A stretch of 45,293 nucleotides of DNA from Micrococcaceae bacterium (lineage in GTDB: Bacteria > Actinomycetota > Actinomycetes > Actinomycetales > Micrococcaceae). The position numbers and the translations under genes were made by a program. The stretch is from positions 1-45,293 of the forward strand of contig JAODMR010000002.1 in NCBI GenBank assembly GCA_025465475.1, in the 5' to 3' direction. Below, in pieces: positions 1 through 8,149 of the stretch. Position 1 is the stretch's first letter. Each line of letters starts with the position of its first letter. A model generated the notes under the pieces. That model saw nothing but the letters and a program-made list of their open reading frames with translations. It searched no databases and was not told where the DNA came from.

Positions 1-216
1 CGGCGGGCTGCATCCCGGAGGGAGGCACCACCCAAGCCGAGAGGTCTTGTCCACGCCAGCTTCTTGACGATGTAGCAATGTCAATGCACCACATCTCACA
101 GAGAACCGCAACACGACACTAAGGGGAATTAGTACCTCTCGTCCGTTTCGACGGCGGCGCCGGAAGCCCGTTGGGACGTGGGCAGGAAGGGCGTCGGGCA
201 GCCCGGCTTGCGGGCA

Positions 217-250
217 CAAAAAAGCGGCAGATCCGGGTGGATCTGCCGCT
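217..250 (-). terminator. Intrinsic terminator after tRNA-Ala
   Basis: A perfect 12-bp inverted repeat (arms 223-234 and 239-250, loop of four bases) is followed on the minus strand by a run of T residues (A-run on the plus strand ending at 223). It lies seven bases downstream of the tRNA-Ala 3' end. This is a classical factor-independent terminator. Confidence 0.85.
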
Positions 251-256
251 TGTCAG

Positions 257-329
257 TGGAGCTGAGGGGACTCGAGCCCCTGACCCCCTGCATGCCATGC
301 AGGTGCGCTACCAGCTGCGCCACAGCCCC
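257..329 (-). tRNA. tRNA-Ala (anticodon GGC)
   Basis: Read on the minus strand, 73 bases fold into a full cloverleaf. The acceptor stem is GGGGCTG with CAGCTCC (one G-T pair), the discriminator is A, the anticodon stem is CCTGC/GCAGG, and the loop ATGGCAT gives anticodon GGC. The TTCGA-type loop appears as CTCGAGT. No CCA is encoded, so the tail must be added after transcription. It lies downstream of rsfS but is separated from it by a strong hairpin. Confidence 0.95.
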
Positions 330-432
330 TTACTTTGCTGCTCTTTGCGGAGTTTCCCTCCGTGCCGAAGCAACTTGTCAATCTTAGAACAGGAATTCCG
401 TAGATGCCAAATCGGCGTCCTGGCGGGGTCCT

Positions 433-474
433 CCTCCGCCGTTTGGCCTGTATTTTCGGGCCAAACGGCGGAGG
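433..474 (-). terminator. Hairpin terminator after rsfS
   Basis: A perfect 16-bp inverted repeat (arms 433-448 and 459-474) with a 10-base loop starts ten bases beyond the rsfS stop codon. There is no T-tract after it on the minus strand, as in many actinobacterial hairpin terminators. It separates the rsfS operon from tRNA-Ala. Confidence 0.7.
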
Positions 475-483
475 GATTCTGGT

Positions 484-888
484 TTACCCGTTGGTGCCGT
501 TGCTTTCGGATTTCACCGAAGGGTCAGCCGCATCCAGTTGCAGGTCGATGATGGGGCAGTCCTTCCAGAGCCGGTCGAGCGCATAGAAAACGCGGTCCTC
601 TTCGTGCTGGACGTGGACGATGACCTCCACGTAGTCCAGCAGGACCCACCGGCCGTCGGAGCGGCCTTCGCGGCGCACGGGACGGAGGTTCTGCTTGAGC
701 AGTTCCTCTTCAATGCCGTCGACGATGGCATTGACCTGACGCTCAGTGGGGGCGGAGGCGATGAAGAAAACGTCGGTAATGGCGAGTTTCTCGCTGACGT
801 CCAGGGCGATGATGTCCTGGGCAATCTTGTCCGAGGCGGCACGGGCTGCCGTCCGGGCCAGGGCGATGGATGTATCTGTAGCGGTCAC
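484..888 (-). CDS. rsfS: Ribosomal silencing factor RsfS
   Basis: A 134-residue protein of the RsfS/DUF143 family, which binds ribosomal protein L14 on the 50S subunit and blocks subunit joining when nutrients are short. The family's conserved core is visible: an N-terminal helix, the DVSEKLAITDVFFIAS strand region, then GRWVLLDYVEVIVHV and FYALDRLWKDC. The C-terminal 20 residues are an unstructured polar tail. The start is GTG at 888, with AAGGAG four to five bases upstream. It is the last gene of a minus-strand run with nadD, the usual actinobacterial arrangement (nadD then rsfS), here with one extra gene between them. The gap to that gene is 24 bases. A strong hairpin follows. Confidence 0.95.
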   Translation of the reverse strand: MTATDTSIALARTAARAASDKIAQDIIALDVSEKLAITDVFFIASAPTERQVNAIVDGIEEELLKQNLRPVRREGRSDGRWVLLDYVEVIVHVQHEEDRVFYALDRLWKDCPIIDLQLDAADPSVKSESNGTNG

Positions 889-912
889 GAATCTCCTTGG
901 GTGGTGGGCGGC

Positions 913-1833
913 CTAGTGGCCAAACCCGGTCAAAATCAGGGTGAGGACGGTTCCCAGGGCGACGACGGCCACGACGGCGAGTCCCCACGAGATACGTCGG
1001 TTGCGTTGCGTACGGCCGAGTCCAGCCGTCACCGCATCAAGCGGGTCGAGCCCCAGCGCACTGCCCGCCGGCAGCGGCGTGCGGTCATCGAGGTCCCGGG
1101 CGGCACCGGACACGGGAACCCAACCGGTTGCCGCGGCAGGAGTTGTGGTGGGTGCGGCCGTTGCGGAGGCAGGTGCAGCCGTTGCGGAGGTGGCTTTTGC
1201 AGCCGCCGCGGGCGTGGGCTTGCGCTTGCGCCGTTTCGTGTCGCGGGAACCGCTCGGCTGCCAGCCCGACTGGGTGGTTGGGCCAGCCGTCGAGCCGGGC
1301 GGCGACGAGCCCACCGCCGCCGTTGGTCCCGCCGGTGCAGGGGTACCGACGGCAGATGGTCCCGCCGTCGTTGGTCCCGCCGTTCCTGCCGGTGGCACCG
1401 CCGTCGTTGTTGCTGCCGGCGCTGCCGGTGCGGCTGCCGGTCCCAGGTTGTGGGCAGCCGTGGGGTCGGACGGGGCGGGCGAGGACTTACCCGCCCGACG
1501 GTTGAGGGCGGCGGCACGCTCGGCCAGGGCAAGTTGCTCGGCCAGGACCTGAGGATCGACCTTGGAGGGGTCCGAGCCGGGAGCCGCCTGCAGTCGCGCG
1601 ATCTGGGCGGTGGCGTCGCTGACCAGGGCAGCGGACTGCTGTGCGCGTCGCAGGGACCGGCGGGAGGGCAACCCGTCGGTTGAGGTCGTGCCGGTGCTGC
1701 CGGACAGCTGTTCCAGCGGCCGCGCGCGGCCCGGTGCGTCGACGAGCGAATCCGCTGCCCGGCGTCGTCCCGGTGCCTGCACGCCGGACTCCCCCGGCGC
1801 GTCCACCGGTGTGCGGTCCTCTTGCTTGCTCAT
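913..1833 (-). CDS. Ala/Pro-rich C-terminally membrane-anchored protein, unknown function
   Basis: This 306-residue protein has a polar, Ala/Pro/Thr-rich low-complexity body, a short helical stretch around residues 80-115 that could form a coiled coil (PQVLAEQLALAERAAALNRR), basic clusters (RDTKRRKRKP), and one hydrophobic segment at the very C terminus (GLAVVAVVALGTVLTLIL) followed by only a few residues. The layout is that of a tail-anchored membrane protein with a long cytoplasmic domain. The ATG at 1833 is chosen because it follows the nadD stop codon by seven bases; the frame stays open further upstream, but inside nadD. It lies between nadD and rsfS and is probably co-transcribed with both. 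I recognise no enzymatic motif and assign no function. Confidence 0.75.
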   Translation of the reverse strand: MSKQEDRTPVDAPGESGVQAPGRRRAADSLVDAPGRARPLEQLSGSTGTTSTDGLPSRRSLRRAQQSAALVSDATAQIARLQAAPGSDPSKVDPQVLAEQLALAERAAALNRRAGKSSPAPSDPTAAHNLGPAAAPAAPAATTTAVPPAGTAGPTTAGPSAVGTPAPAGPTAAVGSSPPGSTAGPTTQSGWQPSGSRDTKRRKRKPTPAAAAKATSATAAPASATAAPTTTPAAATGWVPVSGAARDLDDRTPLPAGSALGLDPLDAVTAGLGRTQRNRRISWGLAVVAVVALGTVLTLILTGFGH

Positions 1834-1840
1834 GTCCAAC

Positions 1841-2557
1841 TCATTCACTTCGGGAAACGGTGGCCGACGCGGCAGAAAGGCTGCCACGCCGCCCCACCGG
1901 AAGGTAAAGGCGGTGTTTGGCGATGTACTGGACCACGCCGTCGGGAACCAGGTACCAGACAGGGTTATGCTCCTGCACCCGGTTCCGGCAGTCGGTGGAG
2001 GAAATCGCCATGGCGGGTACTTCCAGCAGGCTGACGTCTGACCTGCCCATCCCGTCCAAGACGTGCCCCGGTCGGGTCACGCCGACGAAGTGCGCGAGCG
2101 ACCAGAGTTCCTCGTTGTCCTTCCAGGACATGATCTGCGCCATCGCGTCCGCGCCGGTGATGAAGAACAGGTCGGCGTCGGGCCGCATCCTGCGCAGGTC
2201 CCGGAGGGTGTCGATCGTGAACGTTGGTCCCGGCCGGTCGATGTCCACCCGGCTGACGGTGAACCGCGGGTTGGACGCCGTGGCAATGACGGTCATCAGG
2301 TAGCGGTCCTCGGCGGGGCTGACCTGGCGCTTGGACTTCTGCCACGGCTCACCGGTGGGAACAAAGACCACCTCGTCGAGCTCAAACACGGCGGCGACTT
2401 CGCTGGCCGCCACCAGGTGGCCGTGGTGAATCGGGTCAAAGGTGCCGCCCATCACGCCAAGCCGGAAGCGCCGGTTCCCGACGTAATTGTGCTCCCGTTC
2501 CAGGGCGGGCACCATCTGCTCAGGAATGGTGCGGAGCCTGGGCCTGGCCGTGGTCAT
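1841..2557 (-). CDS. nadD: Nicotinate-nucleotide adenylyltransferase NadD
   Basis: NadD joins nicotinate mononucleotide and ATP to give deamido-NAD, the step before NadE in NAD synthesis. The nucleotidyltransferase motif [11 protein letters not shown] is at about residues 37-47, and the family's C-terminal ISST motif is present as [11 protein letters not shown]. The usual (I/L)R after ISST is replaced by CR, a mild variation. Length (about 238 residues) is normal once the N-terminal extension of about 25 residues is counted. The start is uncertain: ATG at 2557 is preferred, and an in-frame GTG at 2590 is possible. Neither has a clear Shine-Dalgarno. Either start overlaps the 3' end of the upstream small membrane protein gene, which points to translational coupling. 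Confidence 0.93.
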   Translation of the reverse strand: MTTARPRLRTIPEQMVPALEREHNYVGNRRFRLGVMGGTFDPIHHGHLVAASEVAAVFELDEVVFVPTGEPWQKSKRQVSPAEDRYLMTVIATASNPRFTVSRVDIDRPGPTFTIDTLRDLRRMRPDADLFFITGADAMAQIMSWKDNEELWSLAHFVGVTRPGHVLDGMGRSDVSLLEVPAMAISSTDCRNRVQEHNPVWYLVPDGVVQYIAKHRLYLPVGRRGSLSAASATVSRSE

Positions 2558-2765
2558 GCTTGTTCGTGTGCTGGCGGTGCGGGTCAGCACTTTCGTCCAC
2601 GGCGGAGTGGCGGTTACCCAGGTTGGTGAAGGACACGCAGATGAACATCAGCAGCAGCAGGATGGCGAACATCATCGCGCCGAACATCCACGGCTGCATG
2701 AGCAGCGGTGCCGGTTCCTCCTGCTCAGTTACTGCTGCGACGACGGCTGTCAGCTGGGTCAACAT
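2520..2765 (-). CDS. Small single-span membrane protein, unknown function
   Basis: An 81-residue protein with a short N-terminal helix, one strong transmembrane segment (about residues 29-47, rich in M, A, I, L, F) and a polar His-rich C-terminal tail ([14 protein letters not shown]). ATG at 2765 has AGGGG six bases upstream, a good ribosome binding site. Its 3' end overlaps the start of nadD, so the two are probably translated together. I do not recognise a named family. A His-rich cytoplasmic or external tail could bind metal, but that is only a guess. Confidence 0.7.
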   Translation of the reverse strand: MLTQLTAVVAAVTEQEEPAPLLMQPWMFGAMMFAILLLLMFICVSFTNLGNRHSAVDESADPHRQHTNKHDHGQAQAPHHS

Positions 2766-2899
2766 GTACTTCCCCTAAAGGCTCAGCGGAACCTGAGGCG
2801 CTGCCGGTGGAAAACGGCTGGCCCAGTACAGGTCCTGTTGGATAACAATTTGTTCTAATCCTACGCGTTGTGCGCTGCTGCGGGCACGATCGCCCCGGG

Positions 2900-4195
2900 T
2901 CAGCGCCGGATCTGTCCCTCGCCCTGGACGATCCACTTGGTGGTGGTCAGTTCGGCCAGCCCCATGGGCCCACGTGCGTGCAACTTTTGGGTGGAGATCC
3001 CTACCTCCGCTCCCAGCCCCATCTCGCCGCCGTCGGTAAATCGGGTGGAAGCGTTGACAATGACGGCAGCCGAATCCACCTGGGCGATGAAGCGCTCGGC
3101 GTTGGCCAGATCGTTGGTCAGGATGGCCTCGGTGTGGCCGGTGGTCCAGCGGCGGATGTGCTGCACGGCCTCGTCGAGCGAGTCGACCATTCCCACGGCC
3201 AGATCCAAATCCATGTATTCGCGTCCCCAGTCGTCATCGGTCGCGCGGTCCGCGACGACGCCGTCGGGAAGCCTGGCCTCAATCCGGGCGTCGACGTGCA
3301 GCCGCACTCCGGCCGCTGCCAAGGCGGTGAGCACAGCCGGCAGCGCCGTGGACTCCGAGTGCACCAGCAGGGTCTCCACTGCGTTGCAGACGCTGGGCCG
3401 CTGGGTCTTGGCGTTGAGCAGGATCTCCACGGACATGGCAGGGTCGGCTGTCCGGTCCAGAAAGATGTGCACGTTTCCTTCACCGGTTTCGATGACGGGA
3501 ACAGCGGAGTTCCGCACGACAGTCTGAATGAGGTCGCGGCCGCCACGGGGAATCAGCACGTCCACCCGGCCGCGGGCACGCATCAATACGTCGGCGCCTT
3601 CCCGGCCGTATTCGTCGATGCTTTGCACCGCGTCGGCGGGCAGCCCGGCACTCTCCAGGGCCGGTCGCAGCAGCGAGAGCAACGCGCGGTTGGTGTTCGC
3701 GGCGGCACTGCCCCCACGGAGAATGACGGCGTTGCCGCTCTTGAGCGACAATCCGGCGATGTCCACGGTCACGTTGGGCCGGGCCTCGTAGATCGCAGCG
3801 ACAACGCCGAGGGGGACGTTGACCTGGCGCAGGCGCAGCCCGTTGGGCAAGGTCTGGCCCCGCACCACGTTGCCCACTGGGTCGGGCAGCGACGCCAGGG
3901 ACTCCAGCGCGGCGGACAGGGTTCCGATCCTCGCGGGTGTCAGCGTGAGCCGGTCCAGCAGGGGCGTGCTGGTGCCGTTGCTCCGTCCCTCCGCGAGGTC
4001 GAGTGCGTTGGCTGCGAGGATGTCTCCGGACCCGTCCTGCAGGGCAGCGGCCATGGCGAGCAGGGCCGCATCCTTGATGGCGCGCGGAGCCTGCGCCAGA
4101 TCCCGTGCGGCCGTCCTGGCGCGGTCGGTCACGGCGTGGATGGCGTCCGTCAGGTCAGCACTTGTTCCGACGGGGGGCACCGCAAGGTCAGTCAT
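2900..4195 (-). CDS. proA: Gamma-glutamyl phosphate reductase ProA
   Basis: ProA reduces gamma-glutamyl phosphate to glutamate 5-semialdehyde with NADPH, the second step of proline synthesis. The 431-residue length and aldehyde-dehydrogenase-type fold fit the family. The catalytic cysteine lies in the conserved QRPSVCNAVETLLVH context at about residue 267, and the family signature VPVIETGEGNVHIF is intact. It follows proB by 26 bases in the same direction. A TAAACT hexamer ends exactly six bases before the ATG, so a separate leaderless transcript starting at proA is possible in addition to the proB-proA message. Confidence 0.96.
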   Translation of the reverse strand: MTDLAVPPVGTSADLTDAIHAVTDRARTAARDLAQAPRAIKDAALLAMAAALQDGSGDILAANALDLAEGRSNGTSTPLLDRLTLTPARIGTLSAALESLASLPDPVGNVVRGQTLPNGLRLRQVNVPLGVVAAIYEARPNVTVDIAGLSLKSGNAVILRGGSAAANTNRALLSLLRPALESAGLPADAVQSIDEYGREGADVLMRARGRVDVLIPRGGRDLIQTVVRNSAVPVIETGEGNVHIFLDRTADPAMSVEILLNAKTQRPSVCNAVETLLVHSESTALPAVLTALAAAGVRLHVDARIEARLPDGVVADRATDDDWGREYMDLDLAVGMVDSLDEAVQHIRRWTTGHTEAILTNDLANAERFIAQVDSAAVIVNASTRFTDGGEMGLGAEVGISTQKLHARGPMGLAELTTTKWIVQGEGQIRR

Positions 4196-4201
4196 GAGCC
4201 C

Positions 4202-4207
4202 AGTTTA
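4202..4207 (-). promoter_or_regulatory. Candidate -10 for a leaderless proA transcript
   Basis: On the minus strand TAAACT (TAnnnT class) is followed by six bases and then the proA ATG, which would place the transcription start on the A of the start codon. There is no Shine-Dalgarno before proA. No strong -35 is visible, so this is a candidate only. Confidence 0.4.
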
Positions 4208-4221
4208 GGCCACGGGTGCGC

Positions 4222-5349
4222 TCAGACCAGCACCAAGTCATCGACGTGAACGACTTCCCGTTCGTACTCGGGGCCGAACTGATCAGCGAGTTCCTTGGTG
4301 CCATGGCCCAGCATCCGCGGCAGTTCCGCCGCAGAGTAATTGACCAGTCCGTGGGCCACAACGGTTCCGGCAAGGTCCGCCATTTCGATGGCGTCCCCGG
4401 CTTCGAAATCCCCGGCAACCCGGACTATGCCGGCCGGCAGCAGGGATTTGTGCCGATCCCGCACGGCACGAACGGCGCCGTCGTCGAGGGTGAGGCTGCC
4501 GCGGATATCCGCCAGGTGTGCCAGCCAGAGCAGGCGGATGGGCCGGCGGGATCCGTTCGCGCTGAACCAGGTGCCGACGTCGGCGCCTGCCAGCGCGGCA
4601 CCAGCGTTTGACGTTGAGGTGACCAGGGCGGGAATGCCGGTGCCGGCAGCAATACCTGCGGCTTCGACCTTGGTCGCCATGCCACCGGTGCCCACGCCGG
4701 CCTTGCCCGTCGAGCCGATGGTGATGCCGGCCAGGTCGGCGACGCTCGAAACGTGCGGAATCCGCTGGGCGCCGTTCTGGGGCGGACCGTCATAAAGGGA
4801 GTCGACGTCGGACAGCAGGACCAGCGCCTCGGCCTTGGCGAGGTGGGCGACCAGGGCCGCAAGCCGGTCATTGTCTCCGAAGCGGATTTCGTGGGTGGCC
4901 ACGGTGTCGTTCTCGTTGACGATGGGCACGACGCCGAGGTTCAGCAGCCGTTCGATGGCGCGGTGCGCGTTGGTGTGCTGGGTGCGACGGGTGAGGTCCT
5001 CAGCGGTCAGCAGCACCTGGCCGACGGGGATGCCGTGGGCGGCGAAGGCCTGCGTGTACCGGGCCATGAGCAGGCCCTGTCCAACGCTGGCCGCCGCCTG
5101 CTGGGTGGCCAGGTCCTTCGGCCGGCGGGGCAGGCCCAGAGGGGCCAGCCCGGCAGCAATGGCGCCCGAGGTCACGAGGATGACCTCGACGCCCTGCTGC
5201 CGTCGGGCCGCGAGGACGTCAACCAGAGCAGTCAGCGCGACAGTGCTGATTCCTCCCGCCACGCTCGTGAGCGAGGAGGACCCGACCTTGACGACAACCC
5301 GTCGCGCCGTTGCCAGCGGCGACCGGTCAACGAGCGGCTCAGTCGTCAT
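4222..5349 (-). CDS. proB: Glutamate 5-kinase ProB (kinase plus PUA domain)
   Basis: ProB phosphorylates glutamate, the first committed step of proline synthesis. The 375-residue protein has the amino-acid-kinase domain ([11 protein letters not shown] near residue 20, [10 protein letters not shown]-type segment present as [13 protein letters not shown], then SDVDSLYD) and a C-terminal PUA domain from about residue 285 ([17 protein letters not shown]). The start is ATG at 5349, giving [10 protein letters not shown]; it overlaps the obgE stop codon by 11 bases, so translation is probably coupled to obgE. A longer open frame upstream is only the antisense-like shadow of the obgE tail and is not used. 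The ProB, ProA order matches other actinobacteria. Confidence 0.96.
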   Translation of the reverse strand: MTTEPLVDRSPLATARRVVVKVGSSSLTSVAGGISTVALTALVDVLAARRQQGVEVILVTSGAIAAGLAPLGLPRRPKDLATQQAAASVGQGLLMARYTQAFAAHGIPVGQVLLTAEDLTRRTQHTNAHRAIERLLNLGVVPIVNENDTVATHEIRFGDNDRLAALVAHLAKAEALVLLSDVDSLYDGPPQNGAQRIPHVSSVADLAGITIGSTGKAGVGTGGMATKVEAAGIAAGTGIPALVTSTSNAGAALAGADVGTWFSANGSRRPIRLLWLAHLADIRGSLTLDDGAVRAVRDRHKSLLPAGIVRVAGDFEAGDAIEMADLAGTVVAHGLVNYSAAELPRMLGHGTKELADQFGPEYEREVVHVDDLVLV

Positions 5350-7102
5350 TGCCGCTCTCGCTGGCGTTGCCCGCGTTGGCGTCGACGCTACTCCCGTTGG
5401 CGCCGCTGGCTTCGGCGTTGCTCTCGCTCGAGGCGCTGCTCTCGCTCGAGGTGTTGATGTCCGGACTACTGGCCGGACTGCTGGCGTACGAGGTGCTGAT
5501 GTCAGCGAAATCCGGATCGGTGTCCGCGCCCAGGTCATCGGTCCGCAGCGGGAAGGCGCGGCGCCGGGTCTCGGCGTCCTCAGCGAAGATACCGGCTTTG
5601 CGTTCGGCTTCCAAGTCAGCGCGCGTCGCCGCACGGGCATTCTTGCGCTCTTGCTGGTCTTCCCGCTTCTGGGAACGGGTGGGCCGGTCCCCCATGTCGG
5701 CAAAACGGATATCGGTGCCGCGGGGGGAGGGCGCCAGCAGTTCAGCGCCACCCATCATGGTGGGCTCCCAGTCGAAGACCATGCCGTCACCTTCACCGAT
5801 GACGACGGTGTCGCCGGGCTTGGCTCCGGACTTGAACAGCTTGTCCTCGACGCCGAGCTTGGCCAGGCGGTCGGCGAGGTAACCAATAGCCTCCTCATTG
5901 GTGAAGTCCGTCTGCAGAACCCAGCGCTCAGGCTTGTCACCGATGACCCGGAACAGCGGCTCCAGGTTCCGCTCCTCGCGCCGGATGACAAAGCCCGCCT
6001 CGTTGACGGCGCGTGGGCGCAGGACCGGCGCGGCGACCTTGGGCGGGGCAGCCTTGAGCTCGTTCCGAGCCGACTGGACGATTTCGGCCATGGCAAACCC
6101 GAGTTCGCGCAGCCCTTCGTGGGTCACGGCTGACACCTCGAAGACCCGGTAGCCCCGGTCTTCAAGGTCGGCCCGGACAAACTTGGCCATGTCACGGCCA
6201 TCGGGAGTGTCCACCTTGTTCAGCGCGACCAGTTTGGGCCGTGCCGTCAACGGGACGACCTCGCCGTCGACGCCCGCATAGCTCATATCCACGGTGTAGC
6301 GGTCGAGCTCTTTTTCGATGATGTCCAGGTCGGTCAGGGGGTCCCGGTCCGACTCCAGGACGGCGCAGTCCAGGACGTGCACCAGGGCGGCACACCGTTC
6401 CACGTGGCGGAGGAAGTTGTGGCCAAGGCCTTTACCCTCGCTGGCGCCTTCAATGAGGCCCGGCACGTCGGCGATGGTGAACCGGACGTCGCCGGCCTGC
6501 ACGACGCCAAGGTTGGGGATGAGAGTGGTGAAGGGGTAATCAGCGATCTTGGGCCGGGCGGCCGACATGGCAGCAATGAGGCTCGATTTGCCGGCTGAGG
6601 GGAAGCCGACCAGGGCAATGTCGGCGATGCTCTTGAGTTCCAGGACAACGTCCCGGGCATCTCCCGGAATGCCGAGGAGCGCGAAGCCGGGGGCACGGCG
6701 CTTTTGTGATGAGAGCGAGGAGTTGCCCAGGCCGCCCTGTCCTCCGGCGGCGGCAACGAACTCAGTGCCCTCCCCCATCAGGTCGGCCAGCACGACGCCG
6801 TCCTTGGTTTTCACGACGGTGCCGTCGGGGACAGGGAGAACGAGCGTCTCACCGTTCTTGCCGCCACGCCAATCGCCCATGCCGGGGCCGCCATTACCCG
6901 CGTGGCGGTGCGGTGCGTGGTGGTAGTCGAGCAGGGTGGTGGTCTGGGAGGACACGCGGAGGATGACGTCGCCGCCGTTGCCGCCGTTACCGCCGTCGGG
7001 ACCACCCAGGGGCTTGAACTTTTCGCGTTTGACCGAGACGCAGCCATGGCCGCCTGTCCCGCCGGATACATGCAAAACAACCCGGTCCACAAAGCTGGCC
7101 AA
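5339..7102 (-). CDS. obgE: GTPase Obg/CgtA with long Ser/Asn-rich tail
   Basis: Obg is an essential GTPase acting in 50S subunit maturation and stringent control. Order of domains: the glycine-rich Obg fold (residues 1-158), the G domain with GFPSAGKSS (166-174), DVPG (212-215) and NKVD (295-298), the OCT domain (about 355-440), then roughly 140 extra residues. This tail contains a basic coiled-coil-like stretch ([16 protein letters not shown]) and ends in a Ser/Asn/Glu-rich run that looks disordered. At 587 residues it is clearly longer than E. coli ObgE (390). The start codon is TTG at 7102, supported by GAGGAG six bases upstream and the conserved N terminus [11 protein letters not shown]. 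It follows rpmA by 132 bases, with a terminator-like hairpin between them. Confidence 0.95.
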   Translation of the reverse strand: MASFVDRVVLHVSGGTGGHGCVSVKREKFKPLGGPDGGNGGNGGDVILRVSSQTTTLLDYHHAPHRHAGNGGPGMGDWRGGKNGETLVLPVPDGTVVKTKDGVVLADLMGEGTEFVAAAGGQGGLGNSSLSSQKRRAPGFALLGIPGDARDVVLELKSIADIALVGFPSAGKSSLIAAMSAARPKIADYPFTTLIPNLGVVQAGDVRFTIADVPGLIEGASEGKGLGHNFLRHVERCAALVHVLDCAVLESDRDPLTDLDIIEKELDRYTVDMSYAGVDGEVVPLTARPKLVALNKVDTPDGRDMAKFVRADLEDRGYRVFEVSAVTHEGLRELGFAMAEIVQSARNELKAAPPKVAAPVLRPRAVNEAGFVIRREERNLEPLFRVIGDKPERWVLQTDFTNEEAIGYLADRLAKLGVEDKLFKSGAKPGDTVVIGEGDGMVFDWEPTMMGGAELLAPSPRGTDIRFADMGDRPTRSQKREDQQERKNARAATRADLEAERKAGIFAEDAETRRRAFPLRTDDLGADTDPDFADISTSYASSPASSPDINTSSESSASSESNAEASGANGSSVDANAGNASESGNDD

Positions 7103-7186
7103 TGGTTTCTCCTCAGAATTATTGCTCTGCTCCCGATTCTACCGGGGGCGAATTACCGACGTCGGGCGCCGATGGTGTGTTAAATG

Positions 7187-7220
7187 CCAGTGGAGCGGAC
7201 CAAGCGGCCCGCTCCACTGG
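7187..7220 (-). terminator. Terminator or attenuator between rpmA and obgE
   Basis: A perfect 12-bp inverted repeat (arms 7187-7198 and 7209-7220, ten-base loop) starts 15 bases after the rpmA stop and is followed by a short AT-rich stretch on the minus strand. It probably ends most ribosomal-protein transcripts and lets a fraction continue into obgE. Confidence 0.65.
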
Positions 7221-7234
7221 GGAAAAGCTGGTTG

Positions 7235-7498
7235 TTACACTGCAGCTGCAGCAGCAACGATGTTCACTACGCGGCGGCCGCGGGCGGTGCCGAATTCGAC
7301 AGCACCGGGCGCCAGGGCGAACAGCGTGTCGTCTCCACCGCGTCCGACGCCTGCGCCGGGGTGGAAATGGGTGCCGCGCTGGCGGACGATGATTTCGCCG
7401 GCCTTGACGACCTGACCGCCGAAGCGCTTCACGCCCAAGTACTGAGCGTTGGAGTCACGACCGTTGCGAGTGGAGCTCGCTCCCTTTTTATGTGCCAT
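7235..7498 (-). CDS. rpmA: 50S ribosomal protein L27
   Basis: An 87-residue protein beginning [17 protein letters not shown], the unmistakable N terminus of bacterial L27, which reaches towards the peptidyl transferase centre. There is no Firmicutes-type cleavable N-terminal extension, so the mature N terminus is encoded directly. [20 protein letters not shown] is the conserved body. AGG-rich sequence precedes the ATG at 7498. It lies 49 bases downstream of rplU, the standard L21-L27 operon, with obgE next. Confidence 0.98.
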   Translation of the reverse strand: MAHKKGASSTRNGRDSNAQYLGVKRFGGQVVKAGEIIVRQRGTHFHPGAGVGRGGDDTLFALAPGAVEFGTARGRRVVNIVAAAAAV

Positions 7499-7547
7499 TT
7501 GATATGCCTACCTTTTCGACTGAAACGACTGGAACCTGGACCGCTGA

Positions 7548-7856
7548 TTAGGCGATGGAGGTGATCTTGATCTTGGTCAGTTCCTGACGGTGACCCTGGC
7601 GCTTCTTGTACCCGGTCTTGTTCTTGAACTTCTGAATGACGATCTTCGGGCCACGAAGATCTTCAAGGATCTCAGCCGTAACCTTCACCTGAGCCAGGTC
7701 CTGCGCGGCGGAGGTGATCTTGTCACCATCAACCAGGAGCAAAGCGGGCAGCTCAATGGTGCTGCCGGCTCCACCGGGGACGCGGTTCAGGGTCACGAAG
7801 TCTCCGACGGAAACCTTCTCTTGCCGGCCGCCTGCGCGGACAATCGCGTACACCAC
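7548..7856 (-). CDS. rplU: 50S ribosomal protein L21
   Basis: A protein of about 102 residues ([20 protein letters not shown], then the C-terminal [17 protein letters not shown]) that is clearly L21, a 23S-binding protein of the large subunit. The start is chosen as GTG at 7856, which gives the usual N terminus [10 protein letters not shown]; another GTG four codons upstream (7868) is possible. A GAGAGAAGTGAG purine tract precedes both. It is the first gene of rplU-rpmA, with a 180-base leader to the candidate promoter near 8042-8071. Confidence 0.97.
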   Translation of the reverse strand: MVYAIVRAGGRQEKVSVGDFVTLNRVPGGAGSTIELPALLLVDGDKITSAAQDLAQVKVTAEILEDLRGPKIVIQKFKNKTGYKKRQGHRQELTKIKITSIA

Positions 7857-8041
7857 TGGGGAACTCACTTCTCTCGACGTTATTACAAAGTTTGCGTTCG
7901 GAACCGGCCGCTGCCAGCCGGGTTCCTGCCGTACAGTCCTGCTGTTGAGCTAACGCCCACTACGTGCCTGTACAACGTGCCTCAACGCCGTGGACCTCTC
8001 GAAGGAGTTCTGCCCTGGATTGGCGTAAGCACCGAAGATCA

Positions 8042-8071
8042 AGAATACGCTAATTGAGCCTTCGGCCGCAA
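8042..8071 (-). promoter_or_regulatory. Candidate sigma-70-type promoter of rplU-rpmA
   Basis: On the minus strand TTGCGG (8066-8071) and TATTCT (8042-8047) are separated by 18 bases. This is a reasonable housekeeping promoter, and it implies a leader of about 180 bases before rplU. The leader contains several inverted repeats, but I could not identify a known ribosomal-protein leader. Confidence 0.4.
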
Positions 8072-8149
8072 ATGAGACCGGAACCGGGAGGCTCGACGCG
8101 ACGAGAGGTGATCCCTCACGCGCCCCTACCGGAACATTGCCTGTCCAGT

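Noticed and set aside
1-216. Possible gene or old repeat downstream of tRNA-Ala
   Set aside because: Short frames on both strands have no ribosome binding site or recognisable protein, and one simply runs through the tRNA. I see no repeat from the other families.
348-387. TTGACA near 376-381 as promoter of tRNA-Ala
   Set aside because: The -35-like hexamer is good, but no -10-like sequence occurs 16-18 bases downstream on the minus strand.
538-1683. Long plus-strand open frame opposite rsfS and the Ala/Pro-rich protein gene
   Set aside because: It is antisense to a clear rsfS gene. High-GC DNA gives long antisense frames, and its Gly/Arg-rich translation looks like a mirror of the Ala/Pro-rich gene.
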